The notes under the pieces were generated by a model that was not told where the DNA came from, did not search any database, and saw nothing but the letters and a program-made list of their open reading frames with translations. A stretch of 64,000 nucleotides of DNA from Dactylonectria macrodidyma (taxonomy: Eukaryota > Ascomycota > Sordariomycetes > Hypocreales > Nectriaceae), in the NCBI GenBank assembly GCA_020744425.1, contig JAGMUV010000001.1, forward strand, positions 4,464,001 through 4,528,000. The letters are read 5' to 3'. The position numbers were made by a program, and so were the translations under genes. Below, in pieces: positions 20,423 to 31,894 of the stretch. How positions within the stretch are numbered: position 1 is the first letter of the stretch; each line of letters begins with the position of its first letter.

Positions 20423-22272
20423 CAAAGTGGTGCGTGACGCATTCTCCAAAGAAATGTGGCGGCTCTGAGAAGATGCGAAGTTGCGAGGGAGGAATGCCGG
20501 CCGAATATCAAAAAGTAATCATTTCTCGCGGGCTGCAGCGCAGCGGCTGCTGCGCCGCACCCAACTCTCTTCGCTGTGGCTGTCGCCTTGCAGCCTCCTC
20601 TTCACCCTGGTCTTTTTGGTCTGCGATTTGCGATCGTTTTCGGTTGTTGTAGGAAAAGTGAAAGGTAGAACGACGGTGTCCAGTGCACCTGTTCGAGTCT
20701 TTACTAGCAGTATGGCATGACAGCTCGACGGCCCCAGGGCGACGGGATGCGAATCGGGCATTTCGCTGAGAAGACAAGCCTGCGCGATGACTCCTTGCCC
20801 CGCGACAGGGCATCAATCCCCGGCATATGTCTTGTAGCCCGATCGCACCTGAAAGGAAATGGTTCGGGGTTTTTTTTTAGAGACTTCCCAGGGTCCCCTG
20901 CAGTTACCGCAAGTCCACGTGGAGAAAATAAAACTTTGACCTGTAAGTGGTGGTGTGGATGGGCTCCCGATATGCGCTGGCGATGAAGGTAAAGTCCATT
21001 AACAATAAAACAAAACCGCGGCCAGGCTGGTGCTCGTTCAGGCGACATCAGTGGTTGGTATCTTAGGGCGAATCATTCCTTTCAGCCGGGGTGAGGAACG
21101 AGCCTTTCAGATCTTCTGATCGCATCGGACTACCTGAGAGGCCTAGAACGGATTTTGCCAAACCGGCACTTCTCTTTGGCCAAACTCTGGTGATGCGCGG
21201 GACCGACCAGCCGTGGATATCGTCTCATTAGTGGATCAAACGGCGCAAGTCCTAGTGCTTGCCTACATTGACTACCACTCCGCATTACTCAAACGAGGAA
21301 TCGCGCTCTTAAAGGCCCTCGGATAGACGGCGAGATCAAGGTAAGATAGCGGAAGCTGACGGGCGAAACCGAGGCTCGATGTGAAGTCCACACCTAGGTG
21401 CTCGGTTGCCTCTCTGCCAACAAACTCTACGACCCCACGAATCCACGACTAGATTCTAAACCAGCCCGCATTTCTCCGCTGGCTCTCACCCGACTTTCCG
21501 GCAAATTTGGCAGGATCAACGCGAAGCAAGAGATTACACGAGGGGGTCTAGGGGCTACAAAGGCAACCGAACAAAGTAGGAAGGACAGCGCATCGGAGAA
21601 TGCAGACAAAGAAAACCCTACTCGTTCCCTCGCAATAGCTATATTAACCAACGTTGATGACACACAGACTTCGCTCGCTCTCCATTAAGCACGGAGGACA
21701 TGAGTTTGCCGGAAGATATGGAGTGCTTCGTAGTGGATGACCCCGGACACGGCCTTACCTAATAAGGCCTGATTCTCCCTACTGCGACCTCACCACTGAT
21801 AGCTATAGAGTACTACGTACGTGCGTGCCAACGGAGCTCTTATGTCCTTCAGATTAGGAGCCCTGCGCCACCCTGCCAAGCACGGGCGTGTACTAAAATG
21901 AGGGCCAACTCCGGTGACAGTGAGACAAAGATGTTAATTATCAAGCATCCAATCCTGCCCTGACGGCGCGCCTCCCTACCACGAGCGCCGCAACCACTGG
22001 TACGGCAGCGCTTCCCATTGGCCGATTATCACGTCGCGTGGCCAGGCGCGCCACGTAGCCGAAACAGGAAACGCGACAAAGCTTGCTACGATATTGAATG
22101 TTGAATAGTTATTTATCAGGATGTACCCGGAAATGGAAATTCGGCTGTCCGCAGACCCCGCCAGCCGGGCATAGCTGATGACTCACAAGCAGCTACAACC
22201 GAGTAGGAATTCAAGTCAAGTCAAGTCATAGACAAAGGTTTGCGATAAAAAGCTCTGAAAATCACTAGGGAA
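20423..22272. other. Intergenic region with a dispersed repeat copy
   Basis: No gene is supported. The part next to 20423 must contain the SesB-like promoter. A 250-bp dispersed repeat lies at 20834-21085 (separate entry). Frames at 20281-20986 and 21398-21688 overlap on both strands and resemble nothing I know. Confidence 0.55.
20834..21085 (+). repeat. Dispersed repeat, copy A
   Basis: It shares blocks of sequence with 30876-31375 in the same orientation. Examples are GTAGCCCGATCGCACCT near the start, GGGCTCCCGATATGC in the middle, and GCTCGT(C)GTTCAGGC followed by CAGTGGTTG and AATCATT near the end. This copy is the shorter one. It lies about 410 bp upstream of the SesB-like start codon. 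Confidence 0.8.
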
Positions 22273-24178
22273 ATGGCTGAGCCCATCTGGAAATCGATTG
22301 TTGCCCAGAAGCAGGCGGAGAGGCTGTCCAAAATTCCGACGGAATGGATAATCCCAGAGGGCATCTTGCCCTCTCCGAAGGATCAATTCGTGCAGGACTT
22401 TCCCCAGAAGTCGGGATTTTTCACTGAGCGTGAGCTGCAACTGACCGAGGCCACGGCCTCTGAAGTGGTGGCTAAGATTGCCTCTGGGGAGTGGACTGCG
22501 ACCGAGGTCACTACAGCGGTGTGCAAGCGCACGGCTGTAGCGCTGCAGCTGATCAATTGCGTGACTGAGATTTGCTTTGAAGAAGGTATCGCGAGAGCGA
22601 AGGAGCTGGACGAGTATTTGAAGAGAGAGGGCAAAACAGTTGGGCCTTTGCATGGACTTCCCATAAGGTGAGCCTAACGGACCAATCACCAAGAATACGA
22701 GCAAACGGCTGACAATGAGAGCAGCCTCAAAGACCAGTTTAATCTCAAAGGTGAGCCAGTCGCTTTTGAATGAGCCTTCTTAAGCTTTGTGGGCTAACGA
22801 CTGGCAGGTCTCGACTCAACCATCGGCTACTGCTCATATGCCAACAAACCAGCGGAGACGAACTCGACTCTCGTCACTCTCCTGGCCGAGGCAGGCGCTA
22901 TATTCTACGTGAAGTCCAATGTGCCATCGACTCTTATGATGGGAGAGACCGTCAACAACATATTTGGCCGGACCGTCAACCCGCGGAATCGACAGCTCAC
23001 AACCGGTGGATCATCTGGTGGTGAGTCTGCACTGGTGACCTTCCGCGCCAGCTTCCTGGGCGTCGGCACCGACATTGGGGGCTCCATTCGACATCCGAGC
23101 TCGTACACGGGGTTGTACGCCTTGCGGCCGTCACACGGAAGGGTCTCGTACCAGAATGTGACAAACACGTACTTGGGCCAAGAGGCAGTGCGATCATGCG
23201 CCGGGCCCTTGTGCAGGAGTCCCGAGGACGTGCGGCTGTTTATGTCGAGTCTTGCTGGAACGAAGCCGTGGCTGTATGATCCCCAGTGCCTGCCACTGCC
23301 GTGGCGGACGGAGGAGGAGAAGCTGCCATCCAAGCTATCGTTTGGCTTCGCTATGGGAGACGGCCATGTTACACCTTCGTGAGTCTGCCGCGTCTCCTTG
23401 TCGAATGGCTCTCGAGTACTCCTCTGGGGCCGAAGAACTGACCGTGTGCGCGACAGACCACCCCTCCGTCGCGCGATGGATATTACCAAAGCCAAACTCC
23501 TGGCTGCTGGACACGAGATCATCGAGTTCGTTCCTTATGAGATGGCCGCGGCGGCCGAGATCATCTATAAAATGTGGGAGGCGGACGGTGGATATGAGTT
23601 TCAGCGCGATACCGATGCCACAGGCGAACCGCTCCAGGACTTCGTCGAAAAATGGATGGGACACAGCGTGGGAGTGAAGCCACAGACCGCATTTGAGACG
23701 TGGCAGAACCAACACCAACGGGTTCTGCTAGCCGAGAAGTTCCTCAATCGCTGGCAGAGAACAGCGGAACAGACAAGCACTGGGCGTCCTATTGACGGGC
23801 TGATCATGCCGTCGACGCCGTTCCCGGCCATCCGGCACGGCGGTGGCTACCCATGGCAATACGGCACGCTGTCTCCGCTGCTAGACCTGACAACCGGCAT
23901 ATTCCCTGTGACGAAGGTGGACTTGGAGAAAGATCGGGTGCCGGAAGATTGGCAACCAATCTCAGCAAAGGACAAGGAGGTTATGGATTACTGTGAGTTC
24001 GAAACAACTGGCTTGGATTTCATGAGAAATCGCGCGATACTGACAACTACTAGACGGGAAGCCGGAGAATCATGAGGATGCCCTTATCGGGCTGTCGCTG
24101 ATTGCCAGGAGATTAGAGGAGGAGAAGGTCACTGCCATGTTGCATGTCATCAGGAACGTGGTAGGTGTTGACTACTGA
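22273..24178 (+). CDS. Amidase-signature hydrolase (acetamidase/fatty-acid amidase type)
   Basis: Five exons: 22273-22667, 22725-22750 (26 nt), 22808-23378, 23457-23992 and 24054-24178. Introns are 57-78 nt with GTGAG donors and CTAAC/CTGAC branch sites. The spliced frame is open over 550 residues, normal for fungal amidases. The Ser-cisSer-Lys triad is present: Lys134 in S-L-K-D-Q-F, the G-G-S-S-G-G-E loop at 207-213 (cis-Ser about 210) and the nucleophile Ser233 in T-D-I-G-G-S-I-R. Family knowledge: such enzymes hydrolyse small aliphatic or aromatic amides to acid plus ammonia in the cytosol, often for nitrogen use. The substrate cannot be read from the sequence. A DUR3-type transporter gene lies 1 kb away in convergent orientation, which could mean a nitrogen-scavenging neighbourhood. 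Confidence 0.92.
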
Positions 24179-25247
24179 GAATTGCATTGATCTGTCTCAA
24201 TAAACGTTTGCTTTTTAAGTCCTTGTAAATGAGGCCCTATTGTACCTTTCCTCGGCTCAAGACACCATCCTAAGTCTAGGTTTTCATTGTCTTCGTGGCG
24301 GGGCCGCCAGAGGACATCTTGAAGTTTTTACGGGAAGAGAAAATCGCTATTCTCGTTGGGACCCTGTGTGCCAATGTGGGAGGCGCGAGATTCGGTGTGT
24401 GCCGAGTTCGCAATCCGCGAGAGGCGAAGGAAACCATCTGTTCGATTACCCCTCCACAACAACGTGGCATGGAACGATTCTTAGTGCATTTCGGTGGTCA
24501 CACCAATGAGCACAGAGCCGGGACAGCACGCAATGTCCTTAAGCGATGCTGCAATCAACTAGGTGCCGAATCGATGGTATTGCACGCGAACTCAAAATTG
24601 TACAAAATCTACGCAGATTAGGGATCGTTAATTGTCTCTCTCGGAACACAAGATCGTGGACGATTTCATGGCAGTCTAAGGGATCGAATCACACCAGTTT
24701 GCTGCTGCTGTCGATGCCCATCACGGCAGCGTCGGAACTCGCGGATGATGAAGACTTGGATAGCCTAGAAAACGTCTGCGAATCTCACCTACACATTTCT
24801 CTCGGAAAACGCGGATGGAATAAAATAAATTGTACCGCGGGGTAGGGCGAGGGGTTGGGTTTAGGGGGTAGGAGGAATAGATAAGAATGGCGCCGTTCTG
24901 GAGACCGGTCAGACACCAACCACTCCCGCGATTTAGTAACGGTGGGCGAAAGGAGCAGGGGTCAACCGCAGGGCAGGATAGCATTACCGGTCAGTCGGTG
25001 AAGAACATCCGTCTCGCTCCTGTCCCTCGTGTTCAACAAGGTTAGGTCACGTCAAGCGTAAGAATTATAGTCAATTTCTAGGCCGCGAGGGGGTTATGAT
25101 AGGGCGTATTAAACTGTTTTTAAAAAAATAAAAAAAAAATAAAAAAAACATTTTGCCAGGTGCAGAGCTGACAACACCAGCCAAGTAGAGCTAGGCGAAG
25201 CCAGGTCTATCCAGTAGACTCCAAAAAGGTCAAGTCATAAATGCAAT
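24179..25247. other. Convergent intergenic region
   Basis: This region holds the 3' flanks of the amidase and transporter genes. A 108-codon frame at 24295-24621 has no recognisable domain and is not called. An A-rich tract at 25118-25150 (runs of A with single T) lies beside the transporter terminator region. Confidence 0.55.
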
Positions 25248-27399
25248 TCATGCTGCTGGTTGTTTCTCACCCGTCGACACGCGAACCGTCTGTGAGGCTT
25301 CAATCCTGCTGTCCGGTGTTGATATCGCGCGTTTCTCGGATTTGCCAGCCGACCCCTTCAAAACGGCCATCCATGTATGTCTTGCCTGCCAGATCGGCAA
25401 GCACCAGATGAGGAGGGCGGCAACAAAGGACCAGATAAACACAAGGACCGTAAAGCCAGTGAAGAATTTTCGGCTGAACTTGTATCCAGTTCCGTAGAGC
25501 GAAAATGGTATGATGATGAGGAAGATGAGAACCATGATTATGGAGATGATCTTGGCATCGCGGCTAGCCTTCGCCAGCGCCTTAGGATCCCAATCATCGC
25601 CAATGTCAGTGAGGTCATCCATGGTGTACTCCTTGTCGCTTTGTCGAGGCTCCCGCGCCTGCATGAGAAAGAGACGATCCCAGTCATATGGCTTCCTCTG
25701 GTCTGGAAAGACAAACATGATTGCCCAGATCAGAAGAGGCAGCAGCAACGCGACGGTGCAGCCTGTGAACATTGGCCAATTGTCGTACAGCGTGTCTATT
25801 GTAACCTCCCCGAACATACCCTTGGCGGTGCCGATCCACGCGCAGACCGCGCACACTGTGCCAATTGGGGCAGCCCAGGTCATATACAATGGAGAGACGT
25901 AAGCTGAATTGATACCCAGCGTGATGGGGACGACCGCCGACCCGAGAACGACTCCGGAGAACTCCAGTATCCATCCCATAGAAATACCGCTGTAGTTGAG
26001 CGCCGTAGCAAATGACGCTGAGAAGATGGCAAAGAATGTAAGAGACGCGTGTGAGACGAGTTTCAACCGCTTGTCGTCAGCCTTGGGGTTGATGTAGGGC
26101 TGGTAGATGTCAAACGTGACGATAGAGGCGTGGGCAATGATTTCGGAACTAAAAGACGATGTGACGGCCATGAAGATCATGACGATGACCGCAGCTGCGC
26201 CGCCCTTACCCATGACGGCCTCGGCAGCGAGAGGAAGAATCAAGGCGTTGCTGATCTGGTACATCGTCACGCCGCCGGCCACCGGCCAGTACTCGGTGTT
26301 TGAGAGTGCGATGGCCACGTAACTCATAGTGGCGCAAAGCCCGAGAGGGATCGCGAACCACGCGAAAGCTCCGTAAAAGTAACCGCGCACGACGGCGCTA
26401 GGCTCGCCGGCGATGGCCTTCTGACCGTAGCTGGGGTCGACAAACACACATCCAAAGCTTGAGACCAAGATGACTCCGGCGAGTAGAAGTGCCTGACCAG
26501 ATTGCATGGTTAGATATGAGCCATCCTTGGCTCCAATAGCGCCGCCGGTAGCCATGGCGGCATCTGTCTGCAGCAAGTCCCAGAGCGCGCCGGGAGACCC
26601 CAGAACGGGCAGTGACTTCACCGCCATGACTTTGAACATGAAGATGAAGAGAATGATGTATATGATAAGAGTGCTGCGAAGCGTATCGAGTCAGTATCGG
26701 ACGATCCCAACACCCAAGTTCAATTCGGAGCCTGGCTTACTGAATATAATCTGACAAGATCGTGGACTTCAGGCCTCCGAGATATGTGTAGATAACCACG
26801 CCGAGGGGGATCAGATAGTTCATGGCAACCTGACGAGTGCAGTGTTGTTAGCCTCATTCAATTCAATGTGAACTCCGTGCACAGGCACTTACAATGTTCG
26901 CCCCGGTAGTCACTGTGAAGGCCGCCGAGCCGCCGAGCAACAACGCCGCTGTGATGATAATTTGCACCGACACGCCGTATGCAAAGTAGACGAGGTGCGT
27001 ATTGGTTCCGAAGCGAATGCGCAGAGCCTCAAGGATGGTGTTGGCGCGGGGTGCGCGTCTCTTGAGTTCGATAGCCATGATGGCGAACAGCACAATCTGG
27101 ACCGAGACGCCTGAGACAAACCACCAGAGACCCGCGAAGCCGTAGAGGTAAGTGATGCGAACCGAGTTCAGGAGCGTGGCCGCATAGCACCATGACGACA
27201 CGACAGCGGCGGCGACCAAGCCGGACTTGACGCTCTTTTTGGCTGTCATGAGCATGTTCGTGTCCTTGGATTCATTGAGATACTTCCGTGATATCCAGGT
27301 GATCAAGTTCATGATCAGCGCGAAGGCGATGCCAAAGCCAATGACCAGGCCGTAGGCCACGCCCTGGGAAAGCGCCGGCGTTGCATCTGTCGATGCCAT
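25248..27399 (-). CDS. Sodium/solute symporter family permease, DUR3 urea-transporter type
   Basis: Three exons: 27399-26893, 26829-26741 and 26673-25248, with introns of 63 and 67 nt. The frame is open over 673 residues, the usual size for fungal Dur3 proteins. About 14-15 hydrophobic segments are visible. Typical family stretches include T-A-K-K-S-V-K-S-G-L near residue 52, the S-S-W-C-Y-A-A-T-L-L segment, T-Y-L-G-G-L-K-S-T-I-L-S-D-Y and S-S-F-S-S-E-I-I-A-H-A-S. The C terminus is hydrophilic with a charged loop (D-D-L-T-D-I-G-D-D-W) before the last two helices. Family role: plasma-membrane active uptake of urea and, in some members, polyamines. Substrate choice among SSF paralogs cannot be settled by eye. 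The leader contains a CAG-repeat tract immediately upstream of the start. Confidence 0.88.
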
Positions 27400-27420
27400 A
27401 TTGATTGTGGTTGAGTGAGA

Positions 27421-27441
27421 TTGCTGCTGCTGCTGCTGCTG
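27421..27441 (-). repeat. CAG microsatellite in the transporter leader
   Basis: Six to seven CAG units (CTG on the plus strand) lie about 22 nt upstream of the transporter ATG, so they would be in its 5' UTR. Confidence 0.75.
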
Positions 27442-27442
27442 T

Positions 27443-28144
27443 CAAAAGGCCTACGAAAACATCGGCAGGAAGACTGCGTCCATATGTCAGACGCGGAAAA
27501 TCGGCAGAATCCCGCTCCCGGTCAAATAATAGGGTCCCTTGGGTACGAAAGGGAATAAATAAAATAACATAAAAAAGAAAGGGTAAGGGGTCAAGGATGT
27601 AACAAGAGTCTTGACAGGGAGGGATTGTAGAGCAGGGTTGATATTTGAAGCAAAGGACCCGCCGCCAAAAACATTAGTGTTGCACGGCACGGCACGTCCA
27701 CGCCGGGAGATTGGCGTCTCCTCGCCAATACCGGGATTCCTCGAGCCACACCCAATTTAGGTAAAGGGGGAATTTGCGTATCCATAAGATGACGCCCTAT
27801 TTGCTGCTATGCGTGCTGCCCACAGGCCCTCCGACCAACAGTTCGAGTCCCGCCCCCTCCCTCCTCTAAACTAGGGGGCACGCAGAGCTTTCCGCGTGCG
27901 GGGACAGAACATTACAGAAGCCGGGGTGTTATCTGCCGACCGACACCTTCATCCGAGTTCAATTGTTAGTTTGTCAAGGGTATCGTGACTATTCAGCCAG
28001 GGTCTCGCTACACTTGTGCTTTTCTTTTACAGAGTAGTGAGGCGAAGCAACAACTAGGTATCACAACGCACACTATCTGGTATCTTCAACACTACCAAAC
28101 TAACAATATTTCATCTATTTCAGCTACAGTAAAGACCAGGTTCA
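27443..28144. other. Spacer between transporter promoter and ORF remnant
   Basis: The promoter side of the transporter gene is here, with AT-rich runs at 27555-27585. The segment 27840-27865 resembles the T-arm of a tRNA but has no cloverleaf around it. No gene is supported. Confidence 0.5.
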
Positions 28145-28555
28145 ATGTCCACTTTTCAACATATAAGGTTTTCCTGCCTTAAGCGGATAACTGCGGCCAC
28201 TAGTTTACGCATGGGGGCGGGGCCAAACACCATCTCGCTTGTCCTAAAACGGTCTGTGTTGACGGTTGGCGATACGCGCACTTGGCGTGCCAAAGCTTCC
28301 TCCTTTGACATCTTCCCCCCCGGCTACGAGTATCCCGATGGTCACGAGCCCCCCGAGCCCGAAAACTTGGATGAGATTCGTCGAGCGCTCGAGCAGCCTC
28401 GAGCATCTTTATCCCCGAGCCGATTCACCAGAGAAGACTTCAAAAAGTTCCAACGCGCGGATGATCATGCGACTAAGGAGAGCCGAGTTACTGCAATCCG
28501 TGATGCCATAATCGAAAGAGATCCTTCACCGGTGCTGCACCCTGTCAAAGGTTAG
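28145..28555 (+). pseudogene. N-terminal fragment of a DUF7924-type fungal protein
   Basis: The 136-codon frame starts M-S-T-F-Q-H-I-R-F-S-C and ends after F-T-R-E-D-F-K-K-F-Q-R-A-D and E-S-R-V-T-A. In the expanded fungal family that I recall with this segment, it precedes a long conserved core, which is missing here. The frame ends at 28555 and no continuation was found in the next 300 bp, where the methyltransferase gene begins. It is therefore probably a truncated paralog of the family that also includes the intact gene at 31895. Family assignment is by memory of sequence style only. Confidence 0.4.
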
Positions 28556-28866
28556 TGAGAGCCGAGCACACGAGTCAGCAGCGGCTTGGATTTGCCGGCA
28601 CTCGATCCTATTGGTTGTAGATACGTGGGGCTGCATTGCCTGTTTCCGTTCATGGACACCGCTGGACACCACCTGCTGCAAACCTGGTTTCAACCAACAT
28701 TACGCCTGCCAGCCCTGTGCCGGTCGGTGCCAACAAATCACGTGCATCGCGGAGATGCGTCCACCGAAGACCATCAATCAGAGTAGAACTAAGACCATAT
28801 TTCTCTTCCTCATTTCCTTCCCTTTCCATCCCCAGCACTTCGGTTCCAAGCGCAATCCGCGACGAG

Positions 28867-30450
28867 ATGGATGACGACGCGCCCCAGGAACTGGATGACG
28901 ACGCGCCCCAGGAGCGGGGCTCGAGCCCGCCGGATCCACCATCACCGTTGCAAGACATCCTAGCTGAGAACCCTGTACAGGTGGACGTGAGTGTACTCTA
29001 CACTGTAACCCCCGAGCCAAGCAATGTAGATCACTGTTTGACAAGCTCTTTGTTGTTGTAGGACGCTATACCAGATCACGATTCTGTCTTGGACGAGTCG
29101 TAAGATCCCCAAACCTTAATTCTGGCGGTGGACAGAGACTTACAGGCTTGCTCTAGAGAAGCATCCAGCCGGTTAACGTCCCTGAAGTCTAGCATCATAA
29201 ATTACAAGTATGGTTGCGCTAATTGGCTCTGATATTTGGAAGATATCTAACAAGCTGTGTCCCATGATTGATCAGATACGAGGTCAGTGTCGGAGAGGAA
29301 TACTGTGCTCCGGGCGGCTTGCTAACAGCGTCGTAGAACGGACGCCGCTATCATGCATTCAGAGAAGGGACATATCCAGTGGTATTTGCCCCAAACAAAA
29401 GTCTCTTTGGTGGGAAAAAGGAAAAAATGCTCACCGGACCATCAATAGCCAAATGACGAACAGGAGCAAGATCGCATGGACATGGTACATCACATATATC
29501 GTCTGTTACTGGGAGGCAAATTGTATCTTGCTCCGATTGGTGATAACGTCCAGCGCGTGCTTGACCTCGGTACAGGGACAGGAATCTGGGCAATGGATTT
29601 TGCAGAGTGAGTGTCCATCGCTACCACTTCAGCCTCGGAAATAATCAGCTGATCATTGGAATCCAGCGAACATCCAGCCGCAGAGGTTCTTGGGATTGAC
29701 CTGAGCCCCATCCAACCTGTATGGTACGGAGAGTCCCTCCTCTTCTTGAATGTCAGTAATAATGGCATGCAGGACCCCGCCCAATTGTATTTTTGAAGTC
29801 GACGATTTTGAGTCCGAGTGGCTTTATCGCCAGCCGTTCGACTACATACACGCCCGGGAATTAGAAGGATGCATAGCAAACTCGGATCAACTCTTTCGGC
29901 AGGCACTCGAGCATTTGACGCCCGGCGGATACCTTGAAATGCAGGCTGTTGATGGTTTTTTTGAGTCCGATGACGGCACTGCTGAAGACGCCGTCCATGC
30001 TCAAGCCTGGATAGCGAGCATGCTTGACGGCGCGAGGAAATTTGGTAAACCTTTGGACACTTGTTCCCTGTGGAAGGAGCAAATGGAGGATGCAGGCTTT
30101 GTGGATGTTCGGCAAGAAGTCTTCAAGGTCAGCAGCTATTTTGGGGGACTTTGTGAAGTCTGGGTCTTGCTGGTCTTGTCAATGCTAATGATAAAACGCA
30201 GTTCCCGATCGGACCTTGGCCCAAAGACCCAAAACTCAAAGAGATTGGGACTTGGCAGTATTGGCAAGAGCTACAAGTCGTAGAATCCTACACACACGGA
30301 ATCTATTCTCGCGTACTCGGGTGGAATGATATAGAGATAGAGGTGTTCAAGGCATTGGTGAAGAACGACTTCAGGAACCCGGCAATCCACATCTATCTGC
30401 CGGTCGTTTTTGTCTGGGGGAGACGTGCTGGTGCCTCTGCGCCACCTTGA
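28867..30450 (+). CDS. LaeA-like SAM-dependent methyltransferase with a 7-nt micro-exon
   Basis: Nine exons: 28867-28986, 29062-29099, 29157-29207, 29276-29282, 29337-29381, 29449-29606, 29667-29723, 29773-30127 and 30202-30450. They give one open frame of 359 residues, normal for this family. An acidic, Pro-rich N terminus precedes S-S-I-I-N-Y-K-Y-E-N-G-R-R-Y-H, then P-N-D-E-Q-E-Q-D-R-M-D and L-Y-L-A-P-I. SAM motif I is V-L-D-L-G-T-G-T-G at 124-132, followed by V-L-G-I-D-L-S-P-I-Q-P and the W-T-P-P-N-C segment. The C terminus L-P-V-V-F-V-W-G is typical of the group. LaeA-like proteins are nuclear/cytosolic methyltransferase-fold regulators or secondary-metabolite enzymes; which applies here is unknown. 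Exon 4 codes only the end of Lys plus Tyr-Glu. Both flanking introns have CTAAC branch sites. Confidence 0.85.
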
Positions 30451-31894
30451 ATGAATTATCTTATTCCCACGCGACGGCTGCGCTGGGAAGCAAAGTCGAC
30501 CTCTCCTGCACGGGCGGAACTGGTGGAAGTCGCCGCAGAAGATGTTTAGCGTGAAGAGCTCTGCGAGCTTCCTCCCGGTCGCCATGAAGGAAATGGATGG
30601 TCCAAAGCTGGCCTCTGCCGTCGGGCCTGTGCTGGACATCTTTGCTCTCTTGAGGCGGTCGTTTGCTGTGATTTAACGGACTTTAGCAGCTCATCCTCTA
30701 TGCTGGGATTTAGCTAGTGTGGAGGGGACCCAGGACTCATGGCCCATGACCCATAAACCCCTGCGACGATCATGAGCATGCCACACAGGGCGACGAAGGG
30801 ATAGATACAAGACAATGTCTTGTTAGTTGGCCCCACGGCGGCCTAGGCTTTCAGTACCTGCGCAAGGGCCAAGAAGTAGCCCGATCGCACCTCAAAGGAA
30901 AAGGAAGAGGTTCTTTTCAAAGAGACTTCCGATAGTCCCTACAGTTCCTACAAACCCTGTGGAGAAAATTAGCAAAATTTTGGACTGGATCCTTGGTAAT
31001 GACCAGTGGAGAGAGAGCACATGTGGTCCATGTGGTGGTGGTGGTGGTGGTGGTGTTGTGAATGGGCTCCCGATATGCATTACATGTTATATTCTGCAGT
31101 GCCTGCGCAAAGGTAGCCGCACTCGAGGGCAGGAAGGTAGGTATCTGAGTAGTCCTGCTTGCAAAAGCTGCCATAGCATAATAGGGGGCCAATTTTGCTT
31201 CGGCCGACAGACAGGGTTGGCTCATGAAACCCCCTGGTGGATGTCTGTCTGTCTGTCTGTCTGCTGAAATCCATCAACAAAGAAAAGAATAGATGAATGA
31301 AACGGCGGCCAGACAAGGGCTCGTCGTTCAGGCTACGTCAGTGGTTGATATCTTGGGGCCAATCATTGCTTTCACCCGCCCTCCTGTCCTCTCTCCCATC
31401 CCCCACCAACAGTTCTTTTGATATGCTTGAGATGCTCTTCTTAGCCTGGTTGACCACAGCGAGCCTTTGGCGAAAACAAAGAGTTGAGCGGCATACAAAC
31501 GATGGCTACTAGAATGGATAAAGGGTTGCTTAAGTGACAGCACCACAGAAGATCCAACGATGTCGCCACAGGAGGTAGGTAGGTAAGTAGGTAGGTAGGT
31601 ACCTAGGTAGTGAATAGTGAATGAATGGAGGTCAAGCCGCCGCCTTTTGTGCTTTCCTCCCCCCTCCCGCCCCTCGCGAACCACATAAGTACTTCATAGT
31701 AACTAATGTAACGTGTCAGAAATCACCTCGAACCCAAACTCCTCGCGACTACCTGCGACAAGACGAGACGAGACGAACGGTATTTGCGGCTCACAGTTCA
31801 GCTCACAAGCAGGCCTTTTCGTCGGTCAGCCTGAACGCCCATAGAATTACATCCATCCATCCCCCCTGCAAGCATCGTCGGCACTCTCCCCGTC
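30451..31894. other. Intergenic region with dispersed repeat and microsatellites
   Basis: Besides dispersed repeat copy B, this spacer has a GGT array at 31033-31056, TCTG repeats at 31242-31262 and TAGG repeats at 31573-31612. The end (31700-31890) is the leader of the next gene. A 146-codon frame at 30827-31267 spans the repeats and is not credible. Confidence 0.6.
30876..31375 (+). repeat. Dispersed repeat, copy B (longer copy)
   Basis: It matches 20834-21085 in blocks and in the same order, but with about 200 bp of extra DNA between the GGGCTCCCGATATGC block and the AAATCCATCAACAA block, plus an expanded GGT array. It ends about 520 bp upstream of the DUF7924-like gene. No terminal inverted repeats or coding domain were seen, so the element class is unknown. 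Confidence 0.78.

Noticed and set aside
24295..24621. 108-codon plus-strand frame between amidase and transporter
   Set aside because: No recognisable domain, no splice context or promoter features, and it sits in a convergent spacer.
27835..27870. tRNA-like T-arm (GTTCGAGTCCC) between the transporter and the DUF7924 fragment
   Set aside because: No complementary T-stem, anticodon arm or acceptor stem could be folded around it.
30827..31267. 146-codon frame with a poly-Gly run
   Set aside because: It spans a dispersed repeat and a GGT microsatellite; the poly-Gly is the microsatellite.
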